From Dryas octopetala (Eukaryota > Streptophyta > Magnoliopsida > Rosales > Rosaceae): a DNA stretch of 64,000 nt. The position numbers and the translations under genes are program-made. Positions 62,492 through 64,000 of the stretch are shown in pieces (position 1 is the first letter of the stretch; every line of letters starts with the position of its first letter). The notes beneath the pieces were generated by a model that saw nothing but the letters and a program-made list of their open reading frames with translations, ran no database searches and was not told where the DNA came from. The stretch lies in the NCBI GenBank assembly GCA_963921425.1, contig OY992837.1:10389896-10453895 (forward strand). Reading direction: 5' to 3'.

Positions 62492-64000
62492 TCAATGAGA
62501 CTAGACAAACTGATGGTTTTGGGTGATAGGGATTCATGATGATTGAACAAGTATGAGCTTTCAATAAGACTGGTTTGACACAGAGAGAGGGAGAGTGTGT
62601 AAAAATGTGTTTTCTTGTATTGCCAAGGGTTTTTTGTTTGTGTATAATACAAAATTAGGGCCTCTTTTTTTCTTTCTCACCAAGGGTTTCTTGTTTGTTT
62701 ATAACAAATGTATTCTACGAATCGGGTATTCGGGTTCTCTATTTTTCTCCAGTTTAATATTTGTAGGGGCATCATATTGAAAGGTAATTTAAATTTTACA
62801 TGTGCATTTATAATGTTGTCAAGCTCTTTTAACATTCTGTGGTTTGTGTGTTCATTCTGGTAGTGATGTGCCTTTTGTTTGAAGGGAGGACAGTGGGTAG
62901 GGTTTAGTTGTTTGGGGTCACCCCACACTGTGAACACATTATTTATTTGGTTATGGATCAAAATGAAAAATCAAACTGGGTGAGGAACAATAAAAACAAA
63001 ACAATGATGGCTTTATTTAATTTGCATATGGTGTTTGACATGTTAGAGGTGGGTAGAAAAAAAAAATGTAAAATCAGTTACAGTTGGTGTGGTGAGTTTG
63101 ACAGTGGAGATAGAACAATGATCAAAGGAGGGGTTTAAATAGAGCCATCCATAGTTCCAAGTTCCAACCATTATGTCTTTTACTAATTCATGGCTAACAG
63201 CCTAATGCCAATAGATTTTCAATCATCAATGATACCTTCATTCGTCGGATCCACATAATCTATTAATTTGTTGTTTCTTTGTTGTTTTCACTTGACTTTA
63301 ATTTCGGCCACGTATTTATTATCTAAGGGTATGAAACAAAAGATAAAATACAGTCGTAACACTTTTTAAAAAAATCATTGTCAATAGTCATAGCGGTCAA
63401 TATAATATTAATATTTTAGATCATTTTTGTAATAAAATTAAAAAAATTAAGATGTTATATATGGTAATTACATATGACTCCATCTCAATTTTTTTCTCAT
63501 TTACTCTTATATTCATTCTTCTAATTAATCAGCTTTCATCCTACCTACCTCACATTTTCTTTTCGTACACTAAACTCTCGTCACATTACACATGAATTGC
63601 ATGCATGATGATCTTTTGGACTTTTATTAAAAGGATGGTCTTTGGGTATGAGTGTATGACTTCTAATAGAATGCATCATTTTTGTCTCTCTTTTCTTTTT
63701 CTTTTTTGACATGAAAAGAAGGATTCGACTGTGAAACATTTTTCAACAAAGTGAAGAGGAATCAATGTTTGTGCATAAACTTAGAAGAGAGTACCATCTT
63801 TAAAAGTAAATGATCTGCCGCTGATTATTTTTTTTAATGAAGCTTACACTAAATAATGGATATCATTAAAACTAATGGTTTTATCTGCACTACTTTATAG
63901 AGAGCTTCTTGTTTTAAAACTGTTAAGTTATACTTTCAAATTTTTGATAGATTAAAATAGCTCAAAGTTATTTTAGTGATTTCACTTTAAAATTTACCAA
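62492..64000. other. kinesin 3' UTR and downstream spacer
   Basis: The 3' UTR probably runs to about 62800. An imperfect repeat of CCAAGGGTTT(T/C)TTGTTTG occurs at 62623 and 62681. After that there is AT-rich spacer in which I see no gene. Confidence 0.45.

Noticed and set aside
62006-62652. Minus-strand frames opposite the last kinesin exon
   Set aside because: Antisense shadows of the coiled-coil coding sequence.
1-64000. tRNA, rRNA, CRISPR arrays and conserved plant miRNAs
   Set aside because: I looked by eye for tRNA box patterns, repeat-spacer arrays and mature sequences of common miRNA families and found none. This is not exhaustive without a covariance-model scan.

Overview
This is nuclear DNA from a flowering plant, most likely a woody eudicot. 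The genes have many exons separated by AT-rich introns. The spacers are AT-rich, full of small DNA transposons and CT, TA and poly(A) tracts. The best-read proteins are plant types: a GIS/ZFP8 C2H2 factor with a C-terminal EAR motif, and a plant kinesin-7. I cannot fix the species.

Layout. 392-2258 (+): last four coding exons of an unrecognised small membrane protein whose start lies outside the window. 10218-11039 (-): single-exon GIS/ZFP8-type zinc-finger repressor. 26883-34293 (-): 11-exon gene for a 760-aa Mic1-domain protein, the plant counterpart of RMC1. 34549-35780 (-): a three-exon, 59-aa twin-CX9C protein resembling the complex I assembly factor NDUFAF8. It sits 255 bp upstream of RMC1 on the same strand. 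46264-62491 (+): 23-exon gene for a 999-aa kinesin-7 of the KIN-7C/KIN-7D (MKRP) type. All exon chains were assembled by hand from splice sites and stay in frame throughout.

Spacers and introns. They hold at least six foldback elements with 9-bp target-site duplications or their remnants (Mutator-like MITEs). There is also a 1.27-kb Harbinger-like element that is one long imperfect palindrome, a 1.5-kb long-TIR element inside kinesin intron 8, further MITE copies near 12-14 kb, and several very short poly(A)-tailed insertions flanked by 12-18-bp direct repeats.

Most interesting point. The NDUFAF8-like ORF and the RMC1 ORF look like two cistrons of one pre-mRNA. The gap between them reads as a short intron with a duplicated 3' splice site. 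If so, one transcript would serve mitochondrial complex I assembly and a predicted endosomal Rab7-activating complex. The zinc finger (probably trichome or gibberellin-related development) and the kinesin (microtubule motor) are independent genes.
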